Below are positions 16,105 to 25,045 of a DNA stretch of 64,000 bases, one piece after another (the first letter of the stretch is position 1; the number at the start of each line of letters is the position of its first letter). The stretch is from positions 1-64,000 of the forward strand of contig NZ_CBYO010000004.1 of the NCBI RefSeq assembly GCF_000577245.1. The letters are read 5' to 3'. The position numbers and the translations under genes were made by a program. This DNA comes from Paucisalibacillus algeriensis. Lineage in GTDB: Bacteria > Bacillota > Bacilli > Bacillales > Amphibacillaceae. The notes beneath the pieces are model-generated. The model was not told the DNA's origin. It searched no databases and was given only the letters and a program-made list of their open reading frames with translations.

Positions 16105-17799
16105 ATGAAAAAGTATTTTAAGTTTATAAGTCTATTGTTTATCCTTCTCGTCATAATAGGTACAATTTGGATGGGGAAAAATTTTCTATCAACACAAACA
16201 ACTTTTTTTGCAAAAGATACACAGCAAATGGAGCGATTTCCAATTGACAAAATTGGTAAGATAAAACCAGATCCGCCCATCCTATTTGTAAAGAAGACTA
16301 TCCAGCATGCAAAGGAAGGTAAGGTTCCTGATATTCCAGTTATAGCTGGTGATTCTTTAGTTAGTGAAGTGAAATCTAATTTTGGAGAACCTGAAAGCTC
16401 AATTACTGCAGGTGACGGGATATATATCGGTTATGAAGATGGTACAGTTAGTTTTGGATATAGCGACGATACTATCTTTGATGTTCGATCCTATCGGAAA
16501 GAACTAAAGGATATACACTATGGAGACATCATCCAGGCTGCTGGAACAGCTGATGAACAAAGGTATTACAAAGATGATCAAGTAGACCAAATCATTTTGG
16601 TATATCATGTAAATGAAATTTACCAGCTAAAATGGATTTTGCCCAGACCTTCTGATAATGATCCAAATCCAGTAGTTCATCATATATCTGTATATACAAA
16701 ACCTACTGATTCAGAGGAAAAGGAACCGAGTTTAACAGAATCCTTGACCCTTGATGAAAAAATAGGTCAAATGATTATAGCCGGAATTGAAGGAACAACA
16801 CCGACACCAGAAACAATTAATTTAATTGAGGACTATAAGGTTGGGGGTATTATTTTCTTTAGTGATAACTTAACGAGTTATAGTCAATCAAGAAATTTTA
16901 TAAATGGAATAAAACAAATCAATGCTACCAATAAAATTCCGTTATTTTTATCAGTTGACCAAGAGGGAGGACGTGTTAGAAGGCTTCCTGGACTTGAAGA
17001 ACTCCCAACAAATAAGGAAATTGGATTAAGAAATGATCCAGAGCTCTCGTATCAAATTGGTACTATTTTAGCAAAAGAACTCCAGGCTTTCGGCATGAAT
17101 ATGAACTATTCTCCGGTTATGGATGTAAATAGTAATCCAAAAAACCCAGTCATTGGTGATAGAGCTTTTGGAGATGAATCTGAGCTTGTTAGTAAACTTG
17201 GAATTCAAACGATGAAAGGGATGGAGGATGAAAATATAATTCCTGTCGTCAAACATTTCCCAGGCCACGGAGATACATCGGTTGACTCACATTTGGAGTT
17301 ACCACGTATTGATAAAAGCTTAGCTCAACTTTATGATCTGGAATTAATTCCGTTCATCGATAGCATTCATGAGGGAGCAGATGTTGTTATGGTGGCTCAT
17401 ATACTATTCCAACAATTAGATGAGGAATATCCATCTTCCATGTCTAAACCAATTATTACAGGTTTGCTAAGAGATGAGTTGGGCTTTGAAGGTGTAATCG
17501 TAACGGATGATATGATGATGGACGCGATAGAGAATCATTATGAGATTGGAGAAGCCGCTGTCCAATCAGTTAAGGCAGGTAATGACATCATTTTAATTAG
17601 TGAGCATTATGAAGATATTGTTCGATCATTTGAAGCGATAAAGGCTGCTGTACAAGATGGTGAAATTAGTGAGGAACGTATTGATGAAAGTGTTGAGAGA
17701 ATTATAGAATTAAAGGAAAAATATCATGTAAACGATGATCCGGTTAAATACCAAGACATCCAGCTGATTAATGAGCAAATTAAAGAGTTATTCCAATAG
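16105..17799 (+). CDS. nagZ: Secreted/anchored beta-N-acetylhexosaminidase (GH3, NagZ-type) with N-terminal DUF4309-like domain
   Basis: A 564-residue protein with an N-terminal membrane segment (about 5-25). Residues about 75-200 resemble DUF4309 (YjgB-type): DSLVSEVKSNFGEPESS, YEDGTVSFGYSDD, WILPRPSDNDPNP. The GH3 domain follows (about 212-535): SVDQEGGRVRRLPG near 285, KHFPGHGDTSVDSH near 382 with the His/Asp pair used as acid-base in NagZ enzymes, and the nucleophile Asp in VTDDMMMDAI near 466. NagZ enzymes remove GlcNAc from muropeptides during wall recycling. The extracytoplasmic site fits Gram-positive NagZ. The DUF4309 fusion is the unusual part. RBS GAAGGG precedes ATG. Confidence 0.85.
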   Translation: MKKYFKFISLLFILLVIIGTIWMGKNFLSTQTTFFAKDTQQMERFPIDKIGKIKPDPPILFVKKTIQHAKEGKVPDIPVIAGDSLVSEVKSNFGEPESSITAGDGIYIGYEDGTVSFGYSDDTIFDVRSYRKELKDIHYGDIIQAAGTADEQRYYKDDQVDQIILVYHVNEIYQLKWILPRPSDNDPNPVVHHISVYTKPTDSEEKEPSLTESLTLDEKIGQMIIAGIEGTTPTPETINLIEDYKVGGIIFFSDNLTSYSQSRNFINGIKQINATNKIPLFLSVDQEGGRVRRLPGLEELPTNKEIGLRNDPELSYQIGTILAKELQAFGMNMNYSPVMDVNSNPKNPVIGDRAFGDESELVSKLGIQTMKGMEDENIIPVVKHFPGHGDTSVDSHLELPRIDKSLAQLYDLELIPFIDSIHEGADVVMVAHILFQQLDEEYPSSMSKPIITGLLRDELGFEGVIVTDDMMMDAIENHYEIGEAAVQSVKAGNDIILISEHYEDIVRSFEAIKAAVQDGEISEERIDESVERIIELKEKYHVNDDPVKYQDIQLINEQIKELFQ

Positions 17800-17824
17800 G
17801 GCTGTTCATATGAGCAGTCCTATT
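17795..17824 (+). terminator. Hairpin terminator after the nagZ-like gene
   Basis: AATAGGGCTG (17795-17804) pairs with CAGTCCTATT (17815-17824) with one G-U pair; the following T run is short. Confidence 0.65.
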
Positions 17825-18078
17825 TCATATATCCCCATTTCATGCTTAGAATTAAAGAAAATACATTAAATCTTTATAAAATAATGCTTATTTGAGTCTT
17901 TAGTCTGGAATTGAAGTCCTAGGCAATTACTCCCGTTTTTTGAAAATTCATAGGGAAATGGTAGTGAAAACTTCCAACTTTACAAAAACTACATGGAATC
18001 AGAAAGTTTATTGTGCTATTAATGATATGTAAGATGCAATTTTTGGTCTACGATTCTATGAAAAAGTGGAGGGTAAAA

Positions 18079-21000
18079 ATGAAAAAAGCATCGATTAGAA
18101 AGTTGTTCAACCTATTTCTTATTTTTGCGCTAATTTTCGCCAATACACCGTATGTATTTGCGGGAACAGCAACTAGTAATGATGAAACACTTGCCGACGA
18201 TTTATTTATCTCGGAATATGTAGAAGGTAGTTCATTTAACAAAGCAATTGAGATTTATAACGGTACTGGAGAAGCGGTTAATCTATCAAACTATACACTA
18301 GAGTTGTATAGCAATGGTGCTTATTCACCGAGTCAAACAGTAACATTATCAGGTGTACTAGAACATGGTGATGTTTTCGTATTGGCACATGCAAGTGCTA
18401 GTGAAGCGATTCTAAACGTTGCTGATGTAACGAACAATGCCGTTATAAACTTTAATGGTGATGATGCGGTTGCGTTAAAGAGCAATGGTGGCTTACTAGA
18501 TGTACTCGGAACAATTGGAGAGAGACCAAACTTTGGTACGGATAAGACCTTAGTAAGGGATTCCTCTGTAATAGCTCCAAGTAACGTTTACAATGAATCA
18601 CAATGGGTTAATCAAGGCAAAGATAATTTTACATACTTAGGATACCATGAAATGGATGGTGTAAATCCGGGTGAACCAGGTGACCCTGAAGATCCAGTAG
18701 AACCCGGAGAGGTTTCTCCGATTGTTGATATTCGTAATTTAGCAGATGGTACGGTCGTGACAGTGGAAGGTGTTGTAACTGCTGACAGTACTGCTATTAG
18801 TAATGTAGGTCAGTTTACTACGTATATTCAGGATGAGTCTGCTGGTATTAATCTATTTGCCTATCAAAAAGGGGACTTGCCAAGCTTATCTAAAGGAGAC
18901 AAGGTGCAAGTTGTTGGAGAGCTAGATTCCTATAATGGATTGAAGGAAATTATTCCAGCATCTATTGAAGTAATAGCACAAGATCAACCTTTACCTGAAG
19001 CACAAATAATTACATTAGAAGACTTAACTAATCCTGCTATTGCAGAATCTCTTGAAGGACAATTAGTCCAAGTTAATGCGTTTATTAATAATATTCCTGC
19101 GAGCCCTGCAGGTGGAGGATATAATGTCTCCCTAGTTGATGCGGATTTCAATGGAACAACTTTACGTGTTATGGAAAATGCTTTAGATATTTCACAAGTA
19201 GAATCAAATAAGTGGTATGACATTACAGCTATAGTTAGCCAGTATAATGACTATCAATTAATTCCAACAGAGCAAGCGGATATCCGTTTGGCTGCTGAAC
19301 AACCAGATCCTCCATCTGCAGCAGGATACTATGAAACTACTGTTGCAAGCATTACAGATGGGGATACTATCCGTATTGTAACTCCGGTATTTGGTGAAAC
19401 AAGAGTACGTTTCTTAAATATGGACACTGCGGAAACATATAATGCACATAATAATGATCCAGCTCGTGCTGAAATTAATCAAAACCAAAAGTACTATGGT
19501 GAACTAGCAAAATCTTATATCACTGAATTAATTCAGCCAGGTGATGAAATCTTATTAAAAATCGGCGAAGAGCCTACAGATGATTATGGACGTATTTTAG
19601 CTGAAGTTATTCGTAAGGATGATAACTTAAATATTAATCTAGAAATGGTTGCTCAAGGTTATGCCTCTACTTATTTCCTTGCACCAATTGATGAAGAGGC
19701 TTATCCAGTTTATCAAGACGCTGTTAGAGAGGCAAAAGCGGCTGGATTAGGAATTTGGAATCCAGAAAATCCTCTACTCGAGCTTCCGTTTGTGTTCCGT
19801 GCTTTTGATGATAAAAAAGGTTTATTACGATATGTTGGAAACTCCGACACAATGGAATATGTTGTACCACAAGATTGGGAGACCGTTCCAGTTGATAAAC
19901 GTATCTTCTTCACTAGTCCTGAAGAAGCTGAATCTTATGGCTTTGTACCATTTGGTAGCATAGATCCGAATATTTTAGAAGTACAATTATTAAGCATGAA
20001 TGATCTACATGGAAAAATTGATCAAGAGTATATGATTGATCCTGATGGTGATGGTACTTCTGATATGTATGGTCGTATGGATTATACTGCTACAGCGATT
20101 AAAGAACGTGAGGCACAAAATCCGAATACGCTAATCGTACATGCAGGTGATATGATTGGTGGAAGTTCTCCGGTCTCCGGACTTTTACAGGATGAGCCAA
20201 CAGTTGAAATTATGGAAGAAATAGGATTTGATGTTGGTACAGTTGGGAACCATGAATTTGATGAAGGACTGGATGAACTACTTCGTATGGTAAATGGTGG
20301 AGAGCATCTAGAAGGTAAGGGGACAGAAGGCTATGATGGCATGAATTTCCCAGTACTTTGTGCAAACTGTGTTCACGAGGATACGGGTGAAACATTCTTA
20401 GATCCTTACTATATTGCAGAAGTTGATGGTGTTGAGATTGGTTTTGTGGGAGTAAACACAGTAGAAACTGTGAATATGGTAATGCCTGCTTCTTTAGAAG
20501 GTGTAGCATTTACTGATGAAGCGGAAGCAGTCAATGATGCAGTTACGGAATTAAAGGCACAAGGGGTAAAATCCATTGTTGTCCTCGCACATATGCCAGC
20601 ATACCAATCCGGAAAAAGTGCAACAGGTGCTGCGGCTGATTTAGCTAATACAATAGATGATGAAGTAGATATTATTTTTGCAGCACATAACCATGCTGTA
20701 AATAATGCGGTAGTGGATAATAAGTTAATAGTTCAAGCAAATGAATATGGAAAAGCTTTTGCAGATGTAGATGTACAAATTGACCGTACAACTGGTGATA
20801 TTATTGCTAAAGAGGCAGAAGTTGTATTTGTTAAACAGAGTGACTACACGCCAGACCCAGTAGTAGCTGAAACATTAGCATTCTATGCTGAAGCCATTGC
20901 ACCAATTATTAATGAAGAGGTTGGATATAACGCACAAGACTTAACTGGTAGCTACACAAATGACAGCGACCACGGTCTTGGAAACCTTATTGCAGATGGT

Positions 21001-21768
21001 ATGAAATGGACAATGGGTAGTGACTTTGCGATGCAAAATGGTGGAGGAATCCGTGACGTATTACTTGCTGGTCCGATCACTTGGGGTGAGCTTTACAATA
21101 TCTTACCATTCGGGAATACGTTAATGACGGTTGAAATAACCGGTGCAGATCTTTACCCAATCTTAAATGAGCAATTATCTCAATACGGTTCAGATTACAG
21201 TATTGCCGGATTCCATTATACATTCAATCCAGAATTACAACAGGTTGTAGATATCACACTTTCAGATGGGTCACCTATTGATATGGATGGTGTATATACC
21301 CTAACTGTAAATAACTACATGGGGACCTCTGAGGGTCCAATTAAGGATCTTGGTCATAACCCAGAAATGGGTCCTGTAGATGTCGATGCGATGGTGGAAT
21401 TTGTTAAGAGCTTAAATAGTTCCGAAGAAAATCCAATTGTATATGGACCAGAAGGAAGAATTGCCACAACAGATGAAATTCCGGGTGAGGAGCCTGAAGA
21501 ACCTGAAATTGTTGAAGTTCCTGTTAAGCAAAATAATGGAACAGCGACTGTTCATACAAAGGATTTAGAGGCTCTTGAATATGGTGCTCATGCTCTGATC
21601 AATATTTATAATAGAAGTAAACCAAGAAGTCTATTGTTGAATAAAAAGCAAGTTGAAATATTGAAAGAAAAAAATGTAACACTAGTGGTAACGAATGGAA
21701 CTACATCTAAAACATTTGTTATGGTTGAGGTAAGAGACAGGATTTTAAAGGTTAGTTTAGAGGATTAA
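18079..21768 (+). CDS. YhcR-like secreted multidomain nuclease / 5'-nucleotidase
   Basis: A 1229-residue exported protein. Order: signal peptide (1-28); lamin-tail domain (about 40-160, DDLFISEYVEGSSFNKAIEIYN); OB-fold (about 212-404); SNase/thermonuclease domain (about 414-567, TDGDTIRIV, TRVRFLNMDTAET, EEPTDDYGRILA); calcineurin-like phosphoesterase (about 632-860, MNDLHGK, HAGDMIGGS, GNHEFDEG, AAHNH); 5'-nucleotidase C-terminal domain (about 947-1084, DHGLGNLIADGMK, NGGGIRD). This is the layout of Bacillus subtilis YhcR, a wall-anchored nuclease that breaks DNA/RNA down to nucleosides. No LPxTG-type sorting signal is present; the last 120 residues are a Glu/Pro linker plus a beta-rich module instead. 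ATG 18079 has GGAGGG 5 bases upstream. Confidence 0.9.
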   Translation: MKKASIRKLFNLFLIFALIFANTPYVFAGTATSNDETLADDLFISEYVEGSSFNKAIEIYNGTGEAVNLSNYTLELYSNGAYSPSQTVTLSGVLEHGDVFVLAHASASEAILNVADVTNNAVINFNGDDAVALKSNGGLLDVLGTIGERPNFGTDKTLVRDSSVIAPSNVYNESQWVNQGKDNFTYLGYHEMDGVNPGEPGDPEDPVEPGEVSPIVDIRNLADGTVVTVEGVVTADSTAISNVGQFTTYIQDESAGINLFAYQKGDLPSLSKGDKVQVVGELDSYNGLKEIIPASIEVIAQDQPLPEAQIITLEDLTNPAIAESLEGQLVQVNAFINNIPASPAGGGYNVSLVDADFNGTTLRVMENALDISQVESNKWYDITAIVSQYNDYQLIPTEQADIRLAAEQPDPPSAAGYYETTVASITDGDTIRIVTPVFGETRVRFLNMDTAETYNAHNNDPARAEINQNQKYYGELAKSYITELIQPGDEILLKIGEEPTDDYGRILAEVIRKDDNLNINLEMVAQGYASTYFLAPIDEEAYPVYQDAVREAKAAGLGIWNPENPLLELPFVFRAFDDKKGLLRYVGNSDTMEYVVPQDWETVPVDKRIFFTSPEEAESYGFVPFGSIDPNILEVQLLSMNDLHGKIDQEYMIDPDGDGTSDMYGRMDYTATAIKEREAQNPNTLIVHAGDMIGGSSPVSGLLQDEPTVEIMEEIGFDVGTVGNHEFDEGLDELLRMVNGGEHLEGKGTEGYDGMNFPVLCANCVHEDTGETFLDPYYIAEVDGVEIGFVGVNTVETVNMVMPASLEGVAFTDEAEAVNDAVTELKAQGVKSIVVLAHMPAYQSGKSATGAAADLANTIDDEVDIIFAAHNHAVNNAVVDNKLIVQANEYGKAFADVDVQIDRTTGDIIAKEAEVVFVKQSDYTPDPVVAETLAFYAEAIAPIINEEVGYNAQDLTGSYTNDSDHGLGNLIADGMKWTMGSDFAMQNGGGIRDVLLAGPITWGELYNILPFGNTLMTVEITGADLYPILNEQLSQYGSDYSIAGFHYTFNPELQQVVDITLSDGSPIDMDGVYTLTVNNYMGTSEGPIKDLGHNPEMGPVDVDAMVEFVKSLNSSEENPIVYGPEGRIATTDEIPGEEPEEPEIVEVPVKQNNGTATVHTKDLEALEYGAHALINIYNRSKPRSLLLNKKQVEILKEKNVTLVVTNGTTSKTFVMVEVRDRILKVSLED

Positions 21769-21773
21769 GAATG

Positions 21774-21816
21774 ATAGGGTATCTCCCCTGAGGAAGGGAG
21801 GTACCCTATATTTATT
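21774..21816 (+). terminator. Terminator after the YhcR-like gene
   Basis: ATAGGGTA (21774-21781) pairs with TACCCTAT (21802-21809), with a second pairing TCTCCC/GGGAGG inside, followed by ATTTATTT. Confidence 0.8.
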
Positions 21817-21830
21817 TGCTTGAGAAAGAA

Positions 21831-21915
21831 GGGCCCGAACTATTAAAGCACGCGCCCGCTCTCGCTAAGCATGCACCCGAACCACCAAATCAAGATCCCA
21901 TTCTCGCGAAGTTCC
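21831..21915. repeat. Degenerate 21-base minisatellite in an intergenic region
   Basis: Units of about 21 bases around AAGCACGCGCCCG (21846) and AAGCATGCACCCG (21867), with a weaker copy before (GGGCCCG) and after. Read forward, it would encode heptads with a fixed Pro (KEGPELL, KHAPALA, KHAPEPP). The stretch is GC-richer than its surroundings. It has no ribosome site and sits between two terminators. Confidence 0.5.
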
Positions 21916-21932
21916 CAACTCTAAACAAAATA

Positions 21933-21962
21933 GACAGGGAAAGCCACCACAGCTTTCCTGTT
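21933..21962 (-). terminator. Terminator of the sigma/anti-sigma operon
   Basis: ACAGGGAAAGC (21934-21944) pairs with GCTTTCCTGT (21952-21961) with one bulged base. On the minus strand it is followed by TATTTTGTTT. Confidence 0.7.
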
Positions 21963-21969
21963 CCATTCA

Positions 21970-24039
21970 TTAAGGAGTCCAAGCATCATGCAATATTCCC
22001 ACAAGCTTCCATTCCTCATTATATTTTTCAAATATAAGTGTTAACTGCATCCCACTTAGGTCATTACCTTCCACCGTTTCGAAGAAGGAATACTGTACCA
22101 TATGAGCATTAGGGAAGATACCTCGGACATTCTCGGTAAAGAACTCTGGTTCTCTAAGAATCTGTTGGTTCACGTAGGTGGCATCCGGGACCTTTTCGGC
22201 ATATACATAGCTATCAAAGTATTCCGATGGCGTCATCTCTATCGGTAATCCGCTTGCACTATGATCTCCCCACCTATAACTTGTTTCATCTTGTAATAAT
22301 CCTGGAATATCATCCGCTTGGAAAGTTACTGGTTCGTGTTGGTCAGTCATTGGTGTAGTTGTTAATTGTAAAAATGGTGCAAATAACACTCCTTTTTCAG
22401 GGTGAACATATCCTGCAAGTTCACTCATATTTCTATTTGCTAAAAGACTAAATACTTTTTCGGCAGGATCCATCACTCCAGGATATTTGTAATGAAGCTC
22501 AAATGCTAGGATATTTGTTTCTTCTTTAGGATAGTTAACTTGACCGTCATGTATAAAACGTAATTCATAGTGTTCCATCATATAGGACATGATTCTTCTA
22601 TCATTAGTTTCATTCATAAAAGTAGAACTTGGTGCACCTAATATATTTTCAACATCAGCAACAGTCACAATATCCCCTGGGTTTAATTCAAGGCGATAAG
22701 CTGTATACATATCTTGTTCGTCAAGTTGTATAAAGATATGATCACCGTAAACATCCGCAGTTCCACCATCTATTTCAAATGACTCAAATTTTTCACCATA
22801 TTGATTTTCAAATACAGAGGGATCAGCTGGTAACTGAACGGTTAGGATATTGGGTAGTCTACCAATAGCTGCATAGGATAAAAAGTTTTCATCAAGCATA
22901 TCCTCTAAAAACGGTACCTCAGAAGCCATCCAAGACTCTAAATCATACCCTTCTACTAATGTTGCGCCATGTTGAATGAGCAAATCGCCAATTGGCATAA
23001 AATTATATTTTCCGACCATCCATAGAACCGTGACGTCACTAGAAGTTGTTACAGTTGTATTTGGATTTGCTCCAGATTGTAGTAAAAGTTTAACCATTTC
23101 CGTTTGATGACCATAAACGGCTTTAACCAGAGCATTATAGTCACGTGCATTGCGATGTTCGATATCTGCGCCATTTTCTAACAGTAATCCAGCAACAGCT
23201 GTACTTGTTGTAAGTGTAAGTGGTGTATCCTTATATCCATCTATTGCATCTGGATTTGCACCAAGCTTTAGTAACTCCGAAACAATTGATTCCATGTTTT
23301 CTTTGGCTGCTATGAGTAGTGCCCTATCTGGATTTGCTCCATCTCGAACATATGCATATATGTTATCCCAATTACGTTCACTTGGAGCTTTAGCCAATTC
23401 ACTGTTCATTTGCTCTTGGACATTCTCCGTTTCTTCCGGTTGTTCTTCTGGTTTTTCTTCATCCTCTTCTTTTACAACTAAATACTTATCGTTAAAGAAG
23501 GTAGATCGAAATTCATGCCATTTAGAGGAATCAAATTCATACCACTGTTCTTTGATAAGAACAAGATCCGTCTTTGCAAACTCCAGTACCTCAATGAGCT
23601 TACCATCTGCGTTATATAGCTCGATTCTATCCCGATATGAGCTAGTCTTTTCAGACTCGGTTAACTCTACTTTACCGACTGTTTCATTAAATAAATCGAT
23701 GACTTCTTGCTCCTCGGAAGTAAAGGAACGCAGATCACCTGATACTCCATTTATCTTTGCAACATCGCCCTTTACAATTTCAGTAAAGGAAATACTGGTG
23801 GTTTGTGGGTTCTGTCCGAGATTTCCATATATCAATATGGCAAATAAGAATGCAGCAGCTAAAGCTGCAAACGTAGTGGCGATGCCTTTAAAACTTCGCT
23901 TCTTCTTTGGTGTGGTTCTAGTAGTTCTCGTGTTCATAATGGTTCGTTTAATCTGTAATTCTTTACTTTTACTTATATTAGGTTTTGGCATCATGCGTAA
24001 GCGATCATCTAATTGCTCTAGGTGACTTTGTCTCTTCAT
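21970..24039 (-). CDS. Putative membrane anti-sigma factor with extracytoplasmic ankyrin repeats
   Basis: A 689-residue single-pass membrane protein. Residues 1-48 are cytoplasmic and basic (KSKELQIKRTIMNT), with no zinc anti-sigma HxxxCxxC motif. A helix lies at about 50-70 (GIATTFAALAAAFLFAILIYG). The outside part has an acidic linker (about 195-215), ankyrin repeats (about 222-365: LLIAAKENMESIVSELLKLGANPDA, KAVYGHQTEMVKLLLQSGANPN, GDLLIQHGATL), and a C-terminal region with AGYVHPEKGVLFAPF and LIFEKYNEEWKLVGILHDAW, motifs seen in other Bacillus lipoproteins. It overlaps the ECF sigma gene by 35 bases, the standard arrangement for an anti-sigma partner. That role is inferred from position and topology. 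RBS AAGGAGGTG precedes ATG 24039. Confidence 0.72.
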   Translation of the reverse strand: MKRQSHLEQLDDRLRMMPKPNISKSKELQIKRTIMNTRTTRTTPKKKRSFKGIATTFAALAAAFLFAILIYGNLGQNPQTTSISFTEIVKGDVAKINGVSGDLRSFTSEEQEVIDLFNETVGKVELTESEKTSSYRDRIELYNADGKLIEVLEFAKTDLVLIKEQWYEFDSSKWHEFRSTFFNDKYLVVKEEDEEKPEEQPEETENVQEQMNSELAKAPSERNWDNIYAYVRDGANPDRALLIAAKENMESIVSELLKLGANPDAIDGYKDTPLTLTTSTAVAGLLLENGADIEHRNARDYNALVKAVYGHQTEMVKLLLQSGANPNTTVTTSSDVTVLWMVGKYNFMPIGDLLIQHGATLVEGYDLESWMASEVPFLEDMLDENFLSYAAIGRLPNILTVQLPADPSVFENQYGEKFESFEIDGGTADVYGDHIFIQLDEQDMYTAYRLELNPGDIVTVADVENILGAPSSTFMNETNDRRIMSYMMEHYELRFIHDGQVNYPKEETNILAFELHYKYPGVMDPAEKVFSLLANRNMSELAGYVHPEKGVLFAPFLQLTTTPMTDQHEPVTFQADDIPGLLQDETSYRWGDHSASGLPIEMTPSEYFDSYVYAEKVPDATYVNQQILREPEFFTENVRGIFPNAHMVQYSFFETVEGNDLSGMQLTLIFEKYNEEWKLVGILHDAWTP

Positions 24040-24547
24040 GAGAGAAACACCTCCTTAATTCTTCATGTAAAGCTATTTTTGCACGATGATGTGTCGACTT
24101 TACTTTACTTTCACTCCATTTCAGAATACTTGCCGTTTCTTGGACAGAAAGCTCCTTTAAACCCCGTAGTATGATGACATCTTGATAATTTGGTTTTAGC
24201 AGTTGAATACATTGATAAATAGATTTAGTACTTTCATTTAGGTCCAGGATAGTTTCAGGGGATGTATCTGTCTTTGGTTCATTTGTTGTGTCGAATGGAA
24301 CAGTATCTGCCCATTTCTTTGTTTTCTTCTTTCTTGATTCATCAATGGCTAAGTTGCGCGCAATACTAAATAGCCAAGTTTTTGGTGATGAATTTTCTTT
24401 AAAGCCGTTAAAACCTTTTAATGCTTTAATGAAGACTTCCTGCAGTAAGTCTTCTGCGTCGGCAGGCCCGACTCTATATATCAAAAAATGATAAACATCA
24501 TTACCATACAGGTCAAACCAATCTGCTATAATTTCATTATGCGACAC
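24005..24547 (-). CDS. ECF-type RNA polymerase sigma factor
   Basis: A 180-residue group IV sigma factor. Region 2 is at about residues 12-75 (FLIYRVGPADAEDLLQEVFIKALKGF, then PKTWLFSIARNLAIDESRKKK). Region 4 is at about 115-165 (LKPNYQDVIILRGLKELSVQETASILKWSESKVKSTHHRA). There is no region 1 or 3. The start is taken as GTG at 24547, 8 bases after AGGAGG; the GTG at 24556 lies within that site. Its 3' end overlaps the membrane partner gene. An ECF-like promoter at 24578-24603 suggests autoregulation. It resembles the SigX/SigV/SigW class but I cannot assign one. Confidence 0.93.
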   Translation of the reverse strand: MSHNEIIADWFDLYGNDVYHFLIYRVGPADAEDLLQEVFIKALKGFNGFKENSSPKTWLFSIARNLAIDESRKKKTKKWADTVPFDTTNEPKTDTSPETILDLNESTKSIYQCIQLLKPNYQDVIILRGLKELSVQETASILKWSESKVKSTHHRAKIALHEELRRCFSHEETKSPRAIR

Positions 24548-24577
24548 AATACTCACCTCCTGGTTTTCATTAAATTA

Positions 24578-24603
24578 GACGAAGATTATGTAAATAAATT
24601 GCA
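24578..24603 (-). promoter_or_regulatory. Candidate autoregulatory ECF promoter of the sigma operon
   Basis: On the minus strand TGCAAT (24603-24598), a 16-base spacer and CGTC (24581-24578). The layout equals the TGAAAC-N16-CGT pattern seen at 12290. The start codon is about 31 bases downstream. Confidence 0.5.
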
Positions 24604-24760
24604 TTTTATTCAGATATTTTAAAAATAGGCGTTGTTAAGGTTGGTTATATTATTTTAAAATGGTACTGTGTGGTCTATATAGGTCCATGCTATTTCAATT
24701 TATAAATCATTACTATATAGTAGAAAGAGAACTTGTACATAAGAACAAGGGGGTTCTACC

Positions 24761-25045
24761 TTGCAAAATAAGAAACATAATGTAAATAAAATCGCAAATC
24801 GTGAAGCTTTAATTGGTGTAGGACTAGTCATTATTAATTTCATATGGTGGTATGGTTTTGCCTATGGACTAGGTAGTAAAGACCCAGACGAATACCGCTT
24901 AATATTTGGGTTGCCAGACTGGTTCTTTTATAGTTGTGTTTTAGGCTTTATTGTCATGGTGGTCTTAGTGATCATTGTGGTTAAAGCATTCTTTGTTGAA
25001 ATTCCCTTCGATGATGAAGATGAAGAAGGGGAGGTTGAAAGATGA
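24761..25045 (+). CDS. YhdT family protein (DUF997)
   Basis: A 94-residue protein with two membrane helices (about 19-37, ALIGVGLVIINFIWWYGFAYG, and 52-75) and an acidic C-terminal tail. Its sequence and its position directly before panF match the YhdT family, which in Enterobacteria also sits upstream of the pantothenate permease gene. It is probably a small accessory of the symporter; this is inferred from linkage. The start is TTG at 24761 with AAGGGGG 7 bases upstream. It overlaps panF by ATGA, so the two are translationally coupled. Confidence 0.85.
   Translation: MQNKKHNVNKIANREALIGVGLVIINFIWWYGFAYGLGSKDPDEYRLIFGLPDWFFYSCVLGFIVMVVLVIIVVKAFFVEIPFDDEDEEGEVER

Noticed and set aside
21816-22037. 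Plus-strand frame with KHAP heptads
   Set aside because: Lies between and across terminators, no ribosome site, and runs antisense into the ankyrin gene. Kept only as a DNA repeat.
23150-24025. A 291-codon open frame on the plus strand
   Set aside because: It is antisense to the ankyrin membrane protein, is Ser-rich as expected for a shadow of that frame, and has no ribosome site.
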